Below are positions 26,074 through 34,141 of a stretch of DNA of 34,883 bases, piece by piece. Both the position numbers and the translations under genes were made by a program. Numbering within the stretch: the first letter of the stretch is position 1; each line of letters begins with the position of its first letter. Under the pieces are notes generated by a model. The model had not been told where the DNA came from. It did no database searches and saw only the letters and a program-made list of their open reading frames with translations. Source of the DNA: Azonexaceae bacterium. GTDB taxonomy: Bacteria; Pseudomonadota; Gammaproteobacteria; Burkholderiales; Rhodocyclaceae. Where the stretch lies: the NCBI GenBank assembly GCA_009469675.1, contig SSSZ01000080.1, positions 1 to 34,883 on the forward strand, read 5' to 3'.

Positions 26074-26979
26074 CTAGGGTTCGGCGCGGGCGAGGGAGAG
26101 GCTGACCGAAAGCTGCGCCCCGAGCCAGCCCAGGCCGGCGCCGGCCAAGACCAGGCCCGCGGCCGCGCTCCATCCCGGCCCGGCCAGAGCGAAGCGCCCG
26201 CCGTAAAGGGCGGCCAGTTCGGCCACCGGCCCGGCGAGCAGGCGCAGACCGCCGGCCACCAGGGCAAAGGCGAGGAGGCCGCCCAAGGCCCCCTGGAGGG
26301 CGCCGAAATAGTAGAACGGCCGGCGGACGAAGGCGTCGGTGGCGCCGATGAGCCGGGCCACTTCGACTTCGGCGGCCTGGGACAGAACCTGCAGGCGGAT
26401 GGTATTGAAGGTGACCGCCACCAGCCCGGCGGCGAAGATGGCGGCGAGCAGGGTCACGGCCAGCCTGCCGAGCCGGAGGAAGGCGTCGAAGCGCTTGATC
26501 CAGGCCGAATCAAGCTGCACGTGGGCGACCTTGGGCCAGGCGGCGATGGTCTTCTTGAGGGCTTCGAGTTCTTCCGGCGCGGCCTCGGCGGGTTCGACGA
26601 TGAAGGCATCGGGAAGCGGGTTGCGGGGCAGGCTGGCGACGATCTCCGCCATGCCTTCGCTGGCCTGCAGGCGCTTGAGGGCTTCGTCGCGGGCGACGAA
26701 GCGCCACTTGCCGCGGACCGTCCTGGCCAGACGGGATTCGATCTCGGCGACGTCCTTCTTGCCCGCCTCGACGGTGAGGAAGAGGCTCAGTTGCTGCACC
26801 CCGGAGGCGCTCCGGCCGACGTCCCGCAGGTTGTCGAGGAGGACGAAGCCGGCCGCCGGCAGGGTGAGGGCGATGCCGATGGCGAGGAGCGAGAGCAAGG
26901 TGTTGAGGGGCGCCGACCAGAGCCGCCGCAGGGCGCTGGCCACGGCGGCGCGGTGTTGGGCGAACCAGGCACGCATCAT
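26074..26979 (-). CDS. ftsX: Cell division protein FtsX
   Basis: The 301-residue membrane protein pairs with FtsE to regulate septal peptidoglycan hydrolases. It has the normal layout: cytoplasmic N-terminus, first membrane segment at about 25-50 (LLSLLAIGIALTLPAAGFVLL), a periplasmic domain (about 60-170), then three further segments at about 180-200, 228-250 and 270-295. ATGs at 26979 and 26976 are both possible; GGAG lies upstream. The first overlaps the stop of a 43-codon ORF (ATGA). In many betaproteobacteria rpoH follows ftsX, but here a metalloprotease gene lies next, suggesting an accessory insertion. Confidence 0.93.
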   Translation of the reverse strand: MMRAWFAQHRAAVASALRRLWSAPLNTLLSLLAIGIALTLPAAGFVLLDNLRDVGRSASGVQQLSLFLTVEAGKKDVAEIESRLARTVRGKWRFVARDEALKRLQASEGMAEIVASLPRNPLPDAFIVEPAEAAPEELEALKKTIAAWPKVAHVQLDSAWIKRFDAFLRLGRLAVTLLAAIFAAGLVAVTFNTIRLQVLSQAAEVEVARLIGATDAFVRRPFYYFGALQGALGGLLAFALVAGGLRLLAGPVAELAALYGGRFALAGPGWSAAAGLVLAGAGLGWLGAQLSVSLSLARAEP

Positions 26980-27107
26980 GCGGCTCCGAACCGCAAGCGG
27001 CGGCCCTGCACCCGGCGCGGGAGCGGGAGGGCAGCGCCGACGGCGACGGGGGGCGTCAGCTCGGCGGTACGCGTGCCGCCTTGTCGCAGCGTCAGGGCCG
27101 GGTTCAT
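26976..27107 (-). CDS. Possible 43-residue ORF between ftsE and ftsX
   Basis: An ATG at 27105-27107 overlaps the ftsE TGA (ATGA), and the ORF's TGA at 26976-26978 overlaps the ftsX ATG (ATGA). It fills the whole interval between two genes that usually touch. The product begins MNPALTLRQGGTRTAEL and ends RRLRFGAA; it is basic, with no motif I recognise. By hand count 37 of 43 sense codons end in G or C, which fits coding in this genome, though high GC alone favours such ORFs. It could be a coupling leader peptide or a chance ORF. Confidence 0.35.
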   Translation of the reverse strand: MNPALTLRQGGTRTAELTPPVAVGAALPLPRRVQGRRLRFGAA

Positions 27108-27760
27108 GCCGCCAGCAGCCTCCCGTGATCGAGCCGCAGCACGTGGGGGCGGTAGCGCTCGATCCACTGGGAGTCGTGGGTGGCGACCACGACGGTGACG
27201 CCGACCCGGTGGAAGGATTCGAAAATCTCCAGGACTTCGAGGGCGGCGGCGGCGTCCAGGTTGCCGGTAGGTTCGTCGGCAAGCAGCACGGTGGGGCGAT
27301 TGACCACCGCCCGGGCGATGGCCAGGCGCTGCTGCTCGCCGCCGGAAAGGGCGATGGGCCGCGCCTTTTCCCGCGCCAGCAGGCCGACCTTGTCGAGCGC
27401 CGCCTGGGCGCGGCGCACCGCCTCGCGGCGGGGCAGGCCGACGATCTGCAGGGGCAGCAGCACGTTGTCGAGGACGCTGCGGTCGAAGAGGAGCTTCTGG
27501 TCCTGGAAGACCAGGCCGAAGTGGCGGCGCAGGTAAGGCAGGGCACTCTTTCGGAGGGCGGCCAGGTTCTGGCCATTGACCACGAGGCTGCCGGCGGTGG
27601 GCCGCTCGATGGCGGCGATGAGTTTGACCAGGGTCGATTTGCCGGCACCCGAATGGCCGGTGATGAAGACCATCTCGCCGGCGCTGATCTCGAAGCTGAT
27701 CTCCCGCACGGCCTCATGGCCGCCGGGGTAGCGCTTGGTCAGGCCGGAGGCCAGGATCAT
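27104..27760 (-). CDS. ftsE: Cell division ATP-binding protein FtsE
   Basis: The 218-residue ABC ATPase has Walker A GHSGAGKST (35-43), Q-loop FQDQKLL, signature LSGGEQQR (138-145), Walker B VLLADEPTGNLD and the switch histidine in VVVATHD. With FtsX it drives periplasmic hydrolase activation at the septum. The start is the ATG at 27758-27760, matching the usual short N-terminus (MILASGLTKRYPGG). Between it and ftsY is a short inverted-repeat element, so the three genes, often contiguous, are here separated by 138 bp. Confidence 0.96.
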   Translation of the reverse strand: MILASGLTKRYPGGHEAVREISFEISAGEMVFITGHSGAGKSTLVKLIAAIERPTAGSLVVNGQNLAALRKSALPYLRRHFGLVFQDQKLLFDRSVLDNVLLPLQIVGLPRREAVRRAQAALDKVGLLAREKARPIALSGGEQQRLAIARAVVNRPTVLLADEPTGNLDAAAALEVLEIFESFHRVGVTVVVATHDSQWIERYRPHVLRLDHGRLLAA

Positions 27761-27769
27761 CGCCGGCGC

Positions 27770-27883
27770 TTTAACGCAAAGACGCCCAGGCGCGGCGATC
27801 GCCAGCGGGACGGCCGGGCCAAAACGACGCCAACCCAAGCGCCCTCCTCCGCATCTCTGCGTCTCTGCGTCTCTGCGTTTGAA
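27770..27883. repeat. MITE-like element with imperfect inverted ends
   Basis: The left end TTTAACGCAAAGACGC (27770-27785) and right end GCGTCTCTGCGTTTGAA (27867-27883) are imperfect inverted repeats. The right part contains three tandem copies of TCTCTGCG (27854-27877). From memory, this wording (CGCAAAGACGC, CTCTGCGTCTCTGCG) is a common dispersed intergenic repeat in bacterial genomes. It contains no gene and sits between ftsY and ftsE. Confidence 0.6.
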
Positions 27884-27898
27884 GCAATGCGGGCAAAA

Positions 27899-28873
27899 TC
27901 ATGCAAACAGCGCGTCGACAAAATCCCGGGCGACGAAGGGGCGCAGGTCGTCGATGCCTTCGCCGACGCCAATGAAGCGCACCGGCTTGGGGCACTGGCG
28001 GGCGATGGCGGCGAGCACTCCGCCCTTGGCGGTGCCGTCGAGCTTGGTCACCACCAGGCCGCTGACCTGGATCGCCTTGTCGAAGGCCCTGACCTGCTGC
28101 AGGGCGTTCTGGCCGATGTTGGCGTCGAGCACCAGGAGCGTCTCGTGGGGGCCGGTCGGGTCCACTTTCTGGATGACCCGGCGGACCTTGGCGATTTCTT
28201 CCATGAGGTGGAGCTGGGTGGGCAACCGCCCGGCGGTGTCGGCCAGCACGACGTCGATGCCGCGGGCCTTGGCGGCGGCGATGGCGTCGAAGATGACGGC
28301 GGCCGGATCGCCGCTCTCCTGGGCGACCACCGTGACGTTGTTGCGTTCGCCCCAGGTCTGGAGTTGTTCCCGGGCGGCGGCGCGGAACGTGTCGCCGGCG
28401 GCGAGCAGGACGCTCTTGCCCTGGCCCTGGAAATATTTGGCCAGCTTGCCGATGGACGTGGTCTTGCCGGCGCCGTTGACCCCCGCGATCATGATGACGT
28501 AGGGCTTGTGGCCTGCGACGACAAGCTGCTTCTCAAGGGGCGCCAGGGTATCGGCCAGGGCATCGGCCAGGGCCTTCTGGATGGCCTCCGGGGTTTCCAG
28601 CTTGTCGCGCTTGGCGCGGGCCTTCAATTCGTCGAGCAGGTGCTGGGTCGCCTCGATGCCGACGTCGCTGGTGAGGAGGAGGGATTCCAGCTCTTCGAGA
28701 AGCTCGTCGTCGACCTTGCCCCGGGAAAACAGCGACTTGAGCTTGCCGCCCCACTGGGCGCGGGTCTTGGACAAGCCCTTGAACAGGCGTTCGCGCCAGG
28801 AAGGCGCGGCGTCGGCCGCCGCCGGCGCCTCGTTGTTGGGGGGGCTACCGGATTTCTTGAGGAAACTGAACAT
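27899..28873 (-). CDS. ftsY: Signal recognition particle receptor FtsY
   Basis: The 324-residue SRP receptor GTPase targets ribosomes carrying nascent membrane proteins to the inner membrane. A short acidic/alanine-rich A region (1-40) is followed by the N domain (about 45-115) and the G domain: G1 GVNGAGKTT (131-139), DTFRAAA, DTAGR and [10 protein letters not shown], ending [10 protein letters not shown]. It is shorter than the E. coli protein because the acidic N-terminal region is reduced, as in many proteobacteria. It is divergent from the M16 peptidase gene; the 105-bp gap should hold both promoters. A TTGCAC-17-TCTTAA arrangement on the minus strand is a weak candidate. Confidence 0.97.
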   Translation of the reverse strand: MFSFLKKSGSPPNNEAPAAADAAPSWRERLFKGLSKTRAQWGGKLKSLFSRGKVDDELLEELESLLLTSDVGIEATQHLLDELKARAKRDKLETPEAIQKALADALADTLAPLEKQLVVAGHKPYVIMIAGVNGAGKTTSIGKLAKYFQGQGKSVLLAAGDTFRAAAREQLQTWGERNNVTVVAQESGDPAAVIFDAIAAAKARGIDVVLADTAGRLPTQLHLMEEIAKVRRVIQKVDPTGPHETLLVLDANIGQNALQQVRAFDKAIQVSGLVVTKLDGTAKGGVLAAIARQCPKPVRFIGVGEGIDDLRPFVARDFVDALFA

Positions 28874-28978
28874 GGAGGGTCTTGTCTGAAGCGCTACTGA
28901 CAGGGCGGCGTCTTGGCTTTAAGATGCCGCTCGCAAATGGTGTGCAATTTTAACAGAAAGCCCCTCGAAAGCCCCGGA

Positions 28979-30355
28979 ATGTCCCTGCAAAAGCCCAAGC
29001 TCCTGCCCCCCGTCCTCTTCGCCCTCCTCGCTCCCTGCCTGATCGCCGCGGCCCACGCCAACCCCTACGAAACCACGCTGAAAAACGGGCTGCGCATCAT
29101 CGTCAAGGAAGACCACCGGGCGCCGACAGCGGTGCAGATGGTGTGGTACCGGGTGGGCAGCATCGACGAAGTGGACGGCACCTCAGGGGTGGCCCACGTG
29201 CTCGAACACATGATGTTCAAGGGCACGCCCAAAGTCGGGCCGGGCGAGTTCAACCGCCTGGTGGCGGCCGCTGGCGGCCGCGACAACGCCTTCACCAGCC
29301 GCGATTACACGGCCTATTTTCAGCAGGTGCCGAAGGAAAAGCTGCCCGAGATGATGGCCCTCGAAGCCGACCGCATGCGCCACCTCACCGTGGACGCCAA
29401 GGAATTCGAGCAGGAGATCAAGGTGGTCATGGAAGAGCGCCGCATGCGCACCGACGACAACCCGCAGTCCAAGCTCTTCGAGCAGATGAACGCCGTGGCC
29501 TACCAGGCCCACCCCTACCGCCGCCCCATCATCGGCTGGATGAACGACCTCGAAACCATGACCGCCGCCGACGCCCGGGCGTGGTACGACCAGTGGTACG
29601 TCCCCAACAACGCCTACGTGGTGATCGCCGGCGACGTGGACCACCAGGCCGTCTTTGCCCTGGCCGAGCGGTTCTACGGCCCCCTCGAAGGCCGCCCCCT
29701 GCCGGCCCGCAAACCCCAGGCCGAACCCGCCCAGGAGGGGCTGCGCCAGCTGACGGTCAAGGCCCCGGCCGAACTGCCGGTGCTGCTCATGGGCTACAAG
29801 GCCCCGGTGCTGCGCGACAGCGCGAAGGACAGCGACCCCTACGCCCTGGAAATGCTGGGCGCCGTCCTCGACGGCCACAGCGCCGCCCGCTTCGGCAAGA
29901 AGCTGGTGCGGGAGGACAAGGTGGCCGTGTCGGCCGGCGTCGAATACGACGCCACCTCCCGCGGCCCGGGCATGTTCTACCTCCACGCCAGCCCCTCGGA
30001 AGGCAAGACGGTGGCCGACGTCGAGGCCGCCCTGCGGGCCGAGATCGCCCGCATCCAGAAGGACGGGGTCAACGAAGTCGAATTGAAGCGGGCCCGCGCC
30101 CAGCTGGTGGCCAGCCAGATCTACAAGCTCGACTCGGTTTTCGCCCAGGCCATGGAAATCGGCCAGACCGAATCGGCCAACCTCTCGTACAAGGACATCG
30201 ACCGCATGCTGCAGAAACTGCAAGCCGTCACCGCCGCCCAGGTGCAGGCGGTGGCGCGGAAATACTTCAACGACGACAGCCTCACCGTCGGCATCCTCGA
30301 ACCCCAGCCCCTGGACGGCAAACCCCGCCGCCCGGCGGTTGCCACCCGCCACTGA
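28979..30355 (+). CDS. M16 zinc peptidase, catalytic subunit
   Basis: The 458-residue precursor has a signal peptide (about 1-27, ending AAAHA) and is probably periplasmic. The inverted zinc motif is HVLEH (73-77), with the distal metal-ligand glutamate in VVMEERR (about 152). Two M16 half-domains follow. Family members degrade peptides in a clamshell formed by a catalytic and a non-catalytic subunit. The start is the ATG at 28979-28981, which gives a proper signal peptide. The inactive partner gene follows 10 bp downstream. This pair next to rsmD and divergent from ftsY is a common betaproteobacterial arrangement. Confidence 0.93.
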   Translation: MSLQKPKLLPPVLFALLAPCLIAAAHANPYETTLKNGLRIIVKEDHRAPTAVQMVWYRVGSIDEVDGTSGVAHVLEHMMFKGTPKVGPGEFNRLVAAAGGRDNAFTSRDYTAYFQQVPKEKLPEMMALEADRMRHLTVDAKEFEQEIKVVMEERRMRTDDNPQSKLFEQMNAVAYQAHPYRRPIIGWMNDLETMTAADARAWYDQWYVPNNAYVVIAGDVDHQAVFALAERFYGPLEGRPLPARKPQAEPAQEGLRQLTVKAPAELPVLLMGYKAPVLRDSAKDSDPYALEMLGAVLDGHSAARFGKKLVREDKVAVSAGVEYDATSRGPGMFYLHASPSEGKTVADVEAALRAEIARIQKDGVNEVELKRARAQLVASQIYKLDSVFAQAMEIGQTESANLSYKDIDRMLQKLQAVTAAQVQAVARKYFNDDSLTVGILEPQPLDGKPRRPAVATRH

Positions 30356-30365
30356 GGAACCCCCG

Positions 30366-31664
30366 ATGAAACGTCTGTACCTGGCGCTCTGCGCCGCCGC
30401 CACCCTGCTCGCCGCCCAGCTTGCCGTCGCCGGCGTGCGCATCGAACACTGGCTCTCGCCCTCCGGCGCCCGCGTCTATTACGTCGCCAGCCGCGCCCTG
30501 CCCATCCTCGACGTGCAGGTCGATTTCGCCGCCGGGTCGGTGTTCGATCCGGCGGGCAAGTCCGGCACCGCCGCCCTGACCCGCGGCCTTCTCGACCTCG
30601 GGGCCGGCGATCTGGATGAAAACGCCATCGCCGACAAGCTCGCCGATATCGGCGCCACCTTCGGCGGCGGCGCCGATACCGACCGGGCGAGCCTTGCGCT
30701 GCGCACCCTGTCGGCGGCCGACAAGCGCGTCCCGGCCCTGGAAATCCTGCGCACCGTACTCACCGCGCCGCGCTTCGCCCCGGCCGCCTTCGAGCGGGAA
30801 AAAGCCCGCACCATTGCCGGCCTCAAGGACGCCCTGACCCGCCCCGACACCATCGCCGGCCGCGCCTTCTGGCAAGGACTCTACGCCAACCACCCCTACG
30901 GCCGGCAATCGACGCCGGAGACCGTCGCCGCCGTCAGCCGCGACGACCTGGCCGCCTTCTACTCGCGCTATTACAACGCCCGCAACGCCGCCGTCACCAT
31001 CGTCGGCGACGTCAGCCGGGAGGACGCGGAAAAAATCGCCGAGAGCCTGGTTTCCGGTCTGCCCGCCGGCCAACCGGCCAGCCTGCCGGCGGCGCCCGCC
31101 CTGCCCAAGGAAAGCCGGCAGGTCATCGTCCATCCCGCCGCCCAGGCCCATATCTATCTGGGCCTGCCCGCCGTCGAGCGCGGCAACCCGGATTTCTTCC
31201 CGCTGCTGGTGGGCAATTACACCCTGGGCGGCGGCGGCTTCGTCTCCCGCCTGATGAAGGAAGTCCGCGACAAGCGCGGCTACGCCTACAGCGTCTACAG
31301 CTACTTTGCCCCCCTGCGCCAGGCCGGCCCCTTCCAGATCGGCCTGCAGACCAAACGCTCCCAGGCCCGCGACGCCCTGGCCGTCTCCCGCAGCGTCCTC
31401 GAAACCTTCCTCAAGGAAGGGCCGACCGCCGACGAACTGACGGCCGCCAAGGCCAACCTGACGGGCAGCTTTCCGCTGCGCCTGGACAGCAACAAGAAGA
31501 TTCTCGACAACGTCGCCAACATCGGCTTCAACGGCCTGCCCCTCGACTACCTCGACCGCTATCAGGCCAACATCCAGGCGGTGACCGCCGAGGACGTCAA
31601 GCGGGTCTTCGCCAAGTATGTGCAACCGGCTCACTTGGTTACCGTCCTGGTGGCCGCCGATTGA
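30366..31664 (+). CDS. M16 peptidase-like subunit lacking the zinc motif
   Basis: The 432-residue protein has a signal peptide (MKRLYLALCAAATLLAAQLA). It is an M16 family homologue in which the HxxEH motif is replaced by TRGLLDLG, so it cannot bind zinc. The substrate-contacting R/Y pair is kept (RDKRGYAYSVYS). It should be the non-catalytic partner of the upstream peptidase, as in mitochondrial processing peptidase alpha/beta pairs. GAGGAA overlapping the upstream stop serves as ribosome-binding site for the ATG at 30366-30368. Confidence 0.93.
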   Translation: MKRLYLALCAAATLLAAQLAVAGVRIEHWLSPSGARVYYVASRALPILDVQVDFAAGSVFDPAGKSGTAALTRGLLDLGAGDLDENAIADKLADIGATFGGGADTDRASLALRTLSAADKRVPALEILRTVLTAPRFAPAAFEREKARTIAGLKDALTRPDTIAGRAFWQGLYANHPYGRQSTPETVAAVSRDDLAAFYSRYYNARNAAVTIVGDVSREDAEKIAESLVSGLPAGQPASLPAAPALPKESRQVIVHPAAQAHIYLGLPAVERGNPDFFPLLVGNYTLGGGGFVSRLMKEVRDKRGYAYSVYSYFAPLRQAGPFQIGLQTKRSQARDALAVSRSVLETFLKEGPTADELTAAKANLTGSFPLRLDSNKKILDNVANIGFNGLPLDYLDRYQANIQAVTAEDVKRVFAKYVQPAHLVTVLVAAD

Positions 31665-31683
31665 ACCCCCAGGCCGCATCGGG

Positions 31684-31817
31684 GAGACGCGGAGGCGCTG
31701 AGAAAGGTGGAGCTTCCTTGAGGGGGGAACGAGCGGGCTTCCCCAACCGGGTAAGCGGCCGACGGAGCGAAGTTCTTTGATCTTGGTCGGTGTTCTCTGT
31801 GCCGCTGCGGTTCAACC
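31684..31817. repeat. Degenerate inverted-repeat element before rsmD
   Basis: GAGACGCGGAGGCGCTGAGAA (from 31684) and TTCTCTGTGCCGCTGCGGTTCAA (ending near 31814) are rough inverted repeats enclosing about 85 bp. The right arm resembles the frequent intergenic wording CTCTGTGCCTCTGTGGTTCAA. It may be a decayed relative of the element at 27770-27883. It fills most of the 165-bp gap between the M16 subunit gene and rsmD. Confidence 0.4.
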
Positions 31818-31829
31818 CCGCTGTTCACC

Positions 31830-32372
31830 ATGAATTCGGTCCGCATCATCGGCGGCGACTGGCGCCGCCGCGTCCTCCGGTTTCCCGACAGCGAGGGTCT
31901 GCGCCCCACTCCCGACCGGGTGCGCGAAACCCTTTTCAACTGGCTGGGCCAGACCCTCGACGGCCAGACCTGCCTCGACCTCTTTGCCGGCAGCGGCGCC
32001 CTGGGGTTCGAAGCGGCGTCCCGGGGCGCCGCCCGGGTGGTGCTGGTGGAAAGGGCGCCCAAAGTCCTGGCCGCCCTCGCCGACAATGCCCGCCTTCTCC
32101 ATGCCGAGAGCAGGGTGGAGTTGGTTCGCCGGGATGCGCTACAATATTTGGCTTCGACCAGCGCCAAGTTCGATCTGGTTTTTGTCGATCCGCCCTACAA
32201 AGCCGGCTGGATCGGCAAATTGACGCCCCTTTTGCCGGGTGTATTGAACGAAAGTGGCGCGCTCTACGTCGAAGCGGAACATGAAATCGACTCGCTCGGC
32301 GATTGGCAGACGGTGCGCCGGGGCCGGGCGGGGGAAGTGCATTATCACTTGTTGCGGCGGGGGCCGAACTGA
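31830..32372 (+). CDS. rsmD: 16S rRNA (guanine966-N2)-methyltransferase
   Basis: The 180-residue SAM-dependent enzyme methylates G966 of 16S rRNA. It shows RIIGGDWRRR and RPTPDRVRETLFNWL at the N-terminus, the SAM loop LDLFAGSGALGFEA (about 49-62) and the catalytic DPPY at 120-123. Length is normal. The start is the ATG at 31830-31832, after the repeat element. The coaD ATG follows the stop directly with no gap, so the two are co-translated. rsmD-coaD is a widely conserved gene pair. Confidence 0.96.
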   Translation: MNSVRIIGGDWRRRVLRFPDSEGLRPTPDRVRETLFNWLGQTLDGQTCLDLFAGSGALGFEAASRGAARVVLVERAPKVLAALADNARLLHAESRVELVRRDALQYLASTSAKFDLVFVDPPYKAGWIGKLTPLLPGVLNESGALYVEAEHEIDSLGDWQTVRRGRAGEVHYHLLRRGPN

Positions 32373-33138
<766 letters not shown>

Positions 33139-33156
33139 TCTGCCGGTAGGCACCAG

Positions 33157-33185
33157 AAAAAACCCGCGCCCGGCGCGGGTTTTTC
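33157..33185 (+). terminator. Rho-independent terminator after the ferredoxin gene
   Basis: ACCCGCGC-CCG-GCGCGGGT forms a perfect 8-bp GC-rich stem, extended by AAAA/TTTT flanks and ending in a T run. It ends the rsmD-coaD-ferredoxin transcript; the A run on the other side may make it bidirectional. Core-like sequence stops here. Confidence 0.92.
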
Positions 33186-33211
33186 TTTCGCCGCCCGCTG
33201 TTATGTACATG

Positions 33212-33230
33212 TTGCACAAAATGAGTGCAA
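33212..33230. promoter_or_regulatory. TTGCAC/GTGCAA inverted repeat
   Basis: TTGCAC (33212-33217) and GTGCAA (33225-33230) form a perfect 6-bp inverted repeat with a 7-bp spacer. It lies just upstream of a CATAAT hexamer (33249-33254) that could be the -10 box for the small RNA candidate. A regulator site is possible; no -35 box fits well. Confidence 0.35.
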
Positions 33231-33259
33231 TCAAAGACTTGCTTTTTGCATAATAAGTA

Positions 33260-33360
33260 AGGCGTAAGCCAGCCGGAGACCCGCGATTTTACTGGGTTCT
33301 CCGCAAAAACAACAAAGTCCCCGGAAGACATTTTTTGTCCTTTGGGGACTTTGTTTTTCC
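33260..33360 (+). ncRNA. Candidate small RNA with three hairpins
   Basis: Three stem-loops follow one another: GGC-GTAA-GCC (33261-33270, GNRA loop); CGGAGA...TCTCCG (33274-33303) with an inner CCC/GGG; and the terminator hairpin at 33311-33355 followed by TTTTT. A CATAAT hexamer lies 6-11 bases upstream of the proposed 5' end. No coding frame with a start and ribosome-binding site covers it. It is unlike any RNA family I can name. Alternatively it is a second, longer terminator of upstream transcription; the folded sequence before it argues against only that. Confidence 0.4.
33311..33360 (+). terminator. Terminator with a perfect 12-bp stem
   Basis: AACAAAGTCCCC (33311-33322) pairs perfectly with GGGGACTTTGTT (33344-33355). 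The 21-base loop contains its own GACA/TGTC stem around TTTTT. A T run follows on the plus strand, and A-rich sequence on the other side allows function in both directions. Confidence 0.8.
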
Positions 33361-33500
33361 CGCTATAGATTCATGAACCATGGTCTATTGCGGACTTCGG
33401 TTTCGCACCCACCTCTGCCTCCTGAGTCAAAGGATGTAAGTCCGAAGGCGAGACTGTTGAGTGGGCAACGCCACCAATTTGCTAAGTCAGCCACAAAGTT
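33361..33500. other. Unassigned intergenic DNA before the LexA-like gene
   Basis: No coding frame with a supported start, tRNA or strong terminator is visible. Short complementary pieces (CTTCGG with CCGAAG; CCCAC with GTGGG) could fold around 33398-33465. It may be leader, island boundary or attachment remnant; I cannot decide. Confidence 0.4.
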
Positions 33501-33547
33501 AATCACTCGTGAAAACTGTTGATTATCGAGTGATTGTGCTATATAAG
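33501..33547 (+). promoter_or_regulatory. Putative promoter and operator of the LexA-like gene
   Basis: TTGATT (33519-33524) and TATAAG (33542-33547) are 17 bp apart, placing transcription start at about 33554, the ATG itself. A perfect 9-bp inverted repeat, AATCACTCG (33501-33509) and CGAGTGATT (33527-33535) with a 17-bp spacer, surrounds and overlaps the -35 box and spacer. This is a good position for autorepression. It does not resemble the CTGT-N8-ACAG LexA box. Confidence 0.5.
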
Positions 33548-33553
33548 AATGTC

Positions 33554-34129
33554 ATGAGGAATCGTGACCCGGATTACCTAGCAAAGCTGCGTGACTACTA
33601 CGCCACGTATCGAGTGCTGCCGTCATACGGTGGAGTTGCGAATCTGGTCGGATTAAAAACCACTTCAGCGGTTACGGCATTCGTGGTGCGAATGAAGGAG
33701 GCCGGATACCTCGACTCCAGTCCGGATCGCCGTCTACAGCCAGGAAAGCGATTCTTTGAACGTCCGCTCGTGGACTCGGTGCAGGCCGGAGTGCCGCAAC
33801 CAGCTAACGATATTCCGATCGAAGGATTGGAGATCGACGCTTACTTGGTCGACAATCCATCTGTCACGGTGCTAATGGATGTCCGTGGCGAGTCCATGAA
33901 AGACGCAGGACTTCTCCATGGCGATATTGTTGTTGTGAAGAAAAATGTTCCGGCCAGCATCGGCGATATCGTAGTTGCCAGAGTGGACGGGGATTTCACG
34001 GTGAAGTATTTGGCGAAAGACAAGCGCGGCTACTACTTAAAGCCTGCGAATGACGAATTTGATGACATACGACCGATAGGTGACCTAGATTTGTATGGTC
34101 GAGTTGTCGGAAGTATTAGAAAGTATTGA
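33554..34129 (+). CDS. LexA-like self-cleaving repressor (S24 family)
   Basis: The 191-residue protein has an N-terminal winged HTH (about 5-55; YRVLPSYGGVANLVGLKTTSAV) and a LexA/UmuD-like protease domain (about 85-191). The cleavage site is A78-G79 (SVQAGVPQ). The catalytic serine is S114 in RGESMKDAGL and the lysine K151 in DGDFTVKYL. It should repress until RecA filaments trigger self-cleavage. The start is the ATG at 33554-33556; a GTG at 33509 would add 15 residues, but it places the predicted promoter inside the gene. The DUF5131 gene follows after 12 bp with GGAAGAG, so the pair is one operon. It is AT-richer than the core and probably acquired; it need not be the genome's main LexA. 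Confidence 0.88.
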   Translation: MRNRDPDYLAKLRDYYATYRVLPSYGGVANLVGLKTTSAVTAFVVRMKEAGYLDSSPDRRLQPGKRFFERPLVDSVQAGVPQPANDIPIEGLEIDAYLVDNPSVTVLMDVRGESMKDAGLLHGDIVVVKKNVPASIGDIVVARVDGDFTVKYLAKDKRGYYLKPANDEFDDIRPIGDLDLYGRVVGSIRKY

Positions 34130-34141
34130 AGGAAGAGCGTT

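Noticed and set aside
26074-27717. A 547-codon minus-strand frame joining ftsX to sequence opposite the ftsE frame
   Set aside because: The upstream part is out of frame with ftsE and arginine/serine-rich; only the FtsX part (from 26979) is real.
33260-33360. Retron-like or riboswitch identity for the hairpin cluster
   Set aside because: No reverse transcriptase gene is nearby and no known riboswitch core is recognisable. The downstream gene has its own promoter-like sequence.
33186-33500. Possible tRNA gene as an island target near the right boundary
   Set aside because: No cloverleaf, T-loop consensus or CCA-type end can be drawn. The hairpins fit a small RNA or terminators instead.
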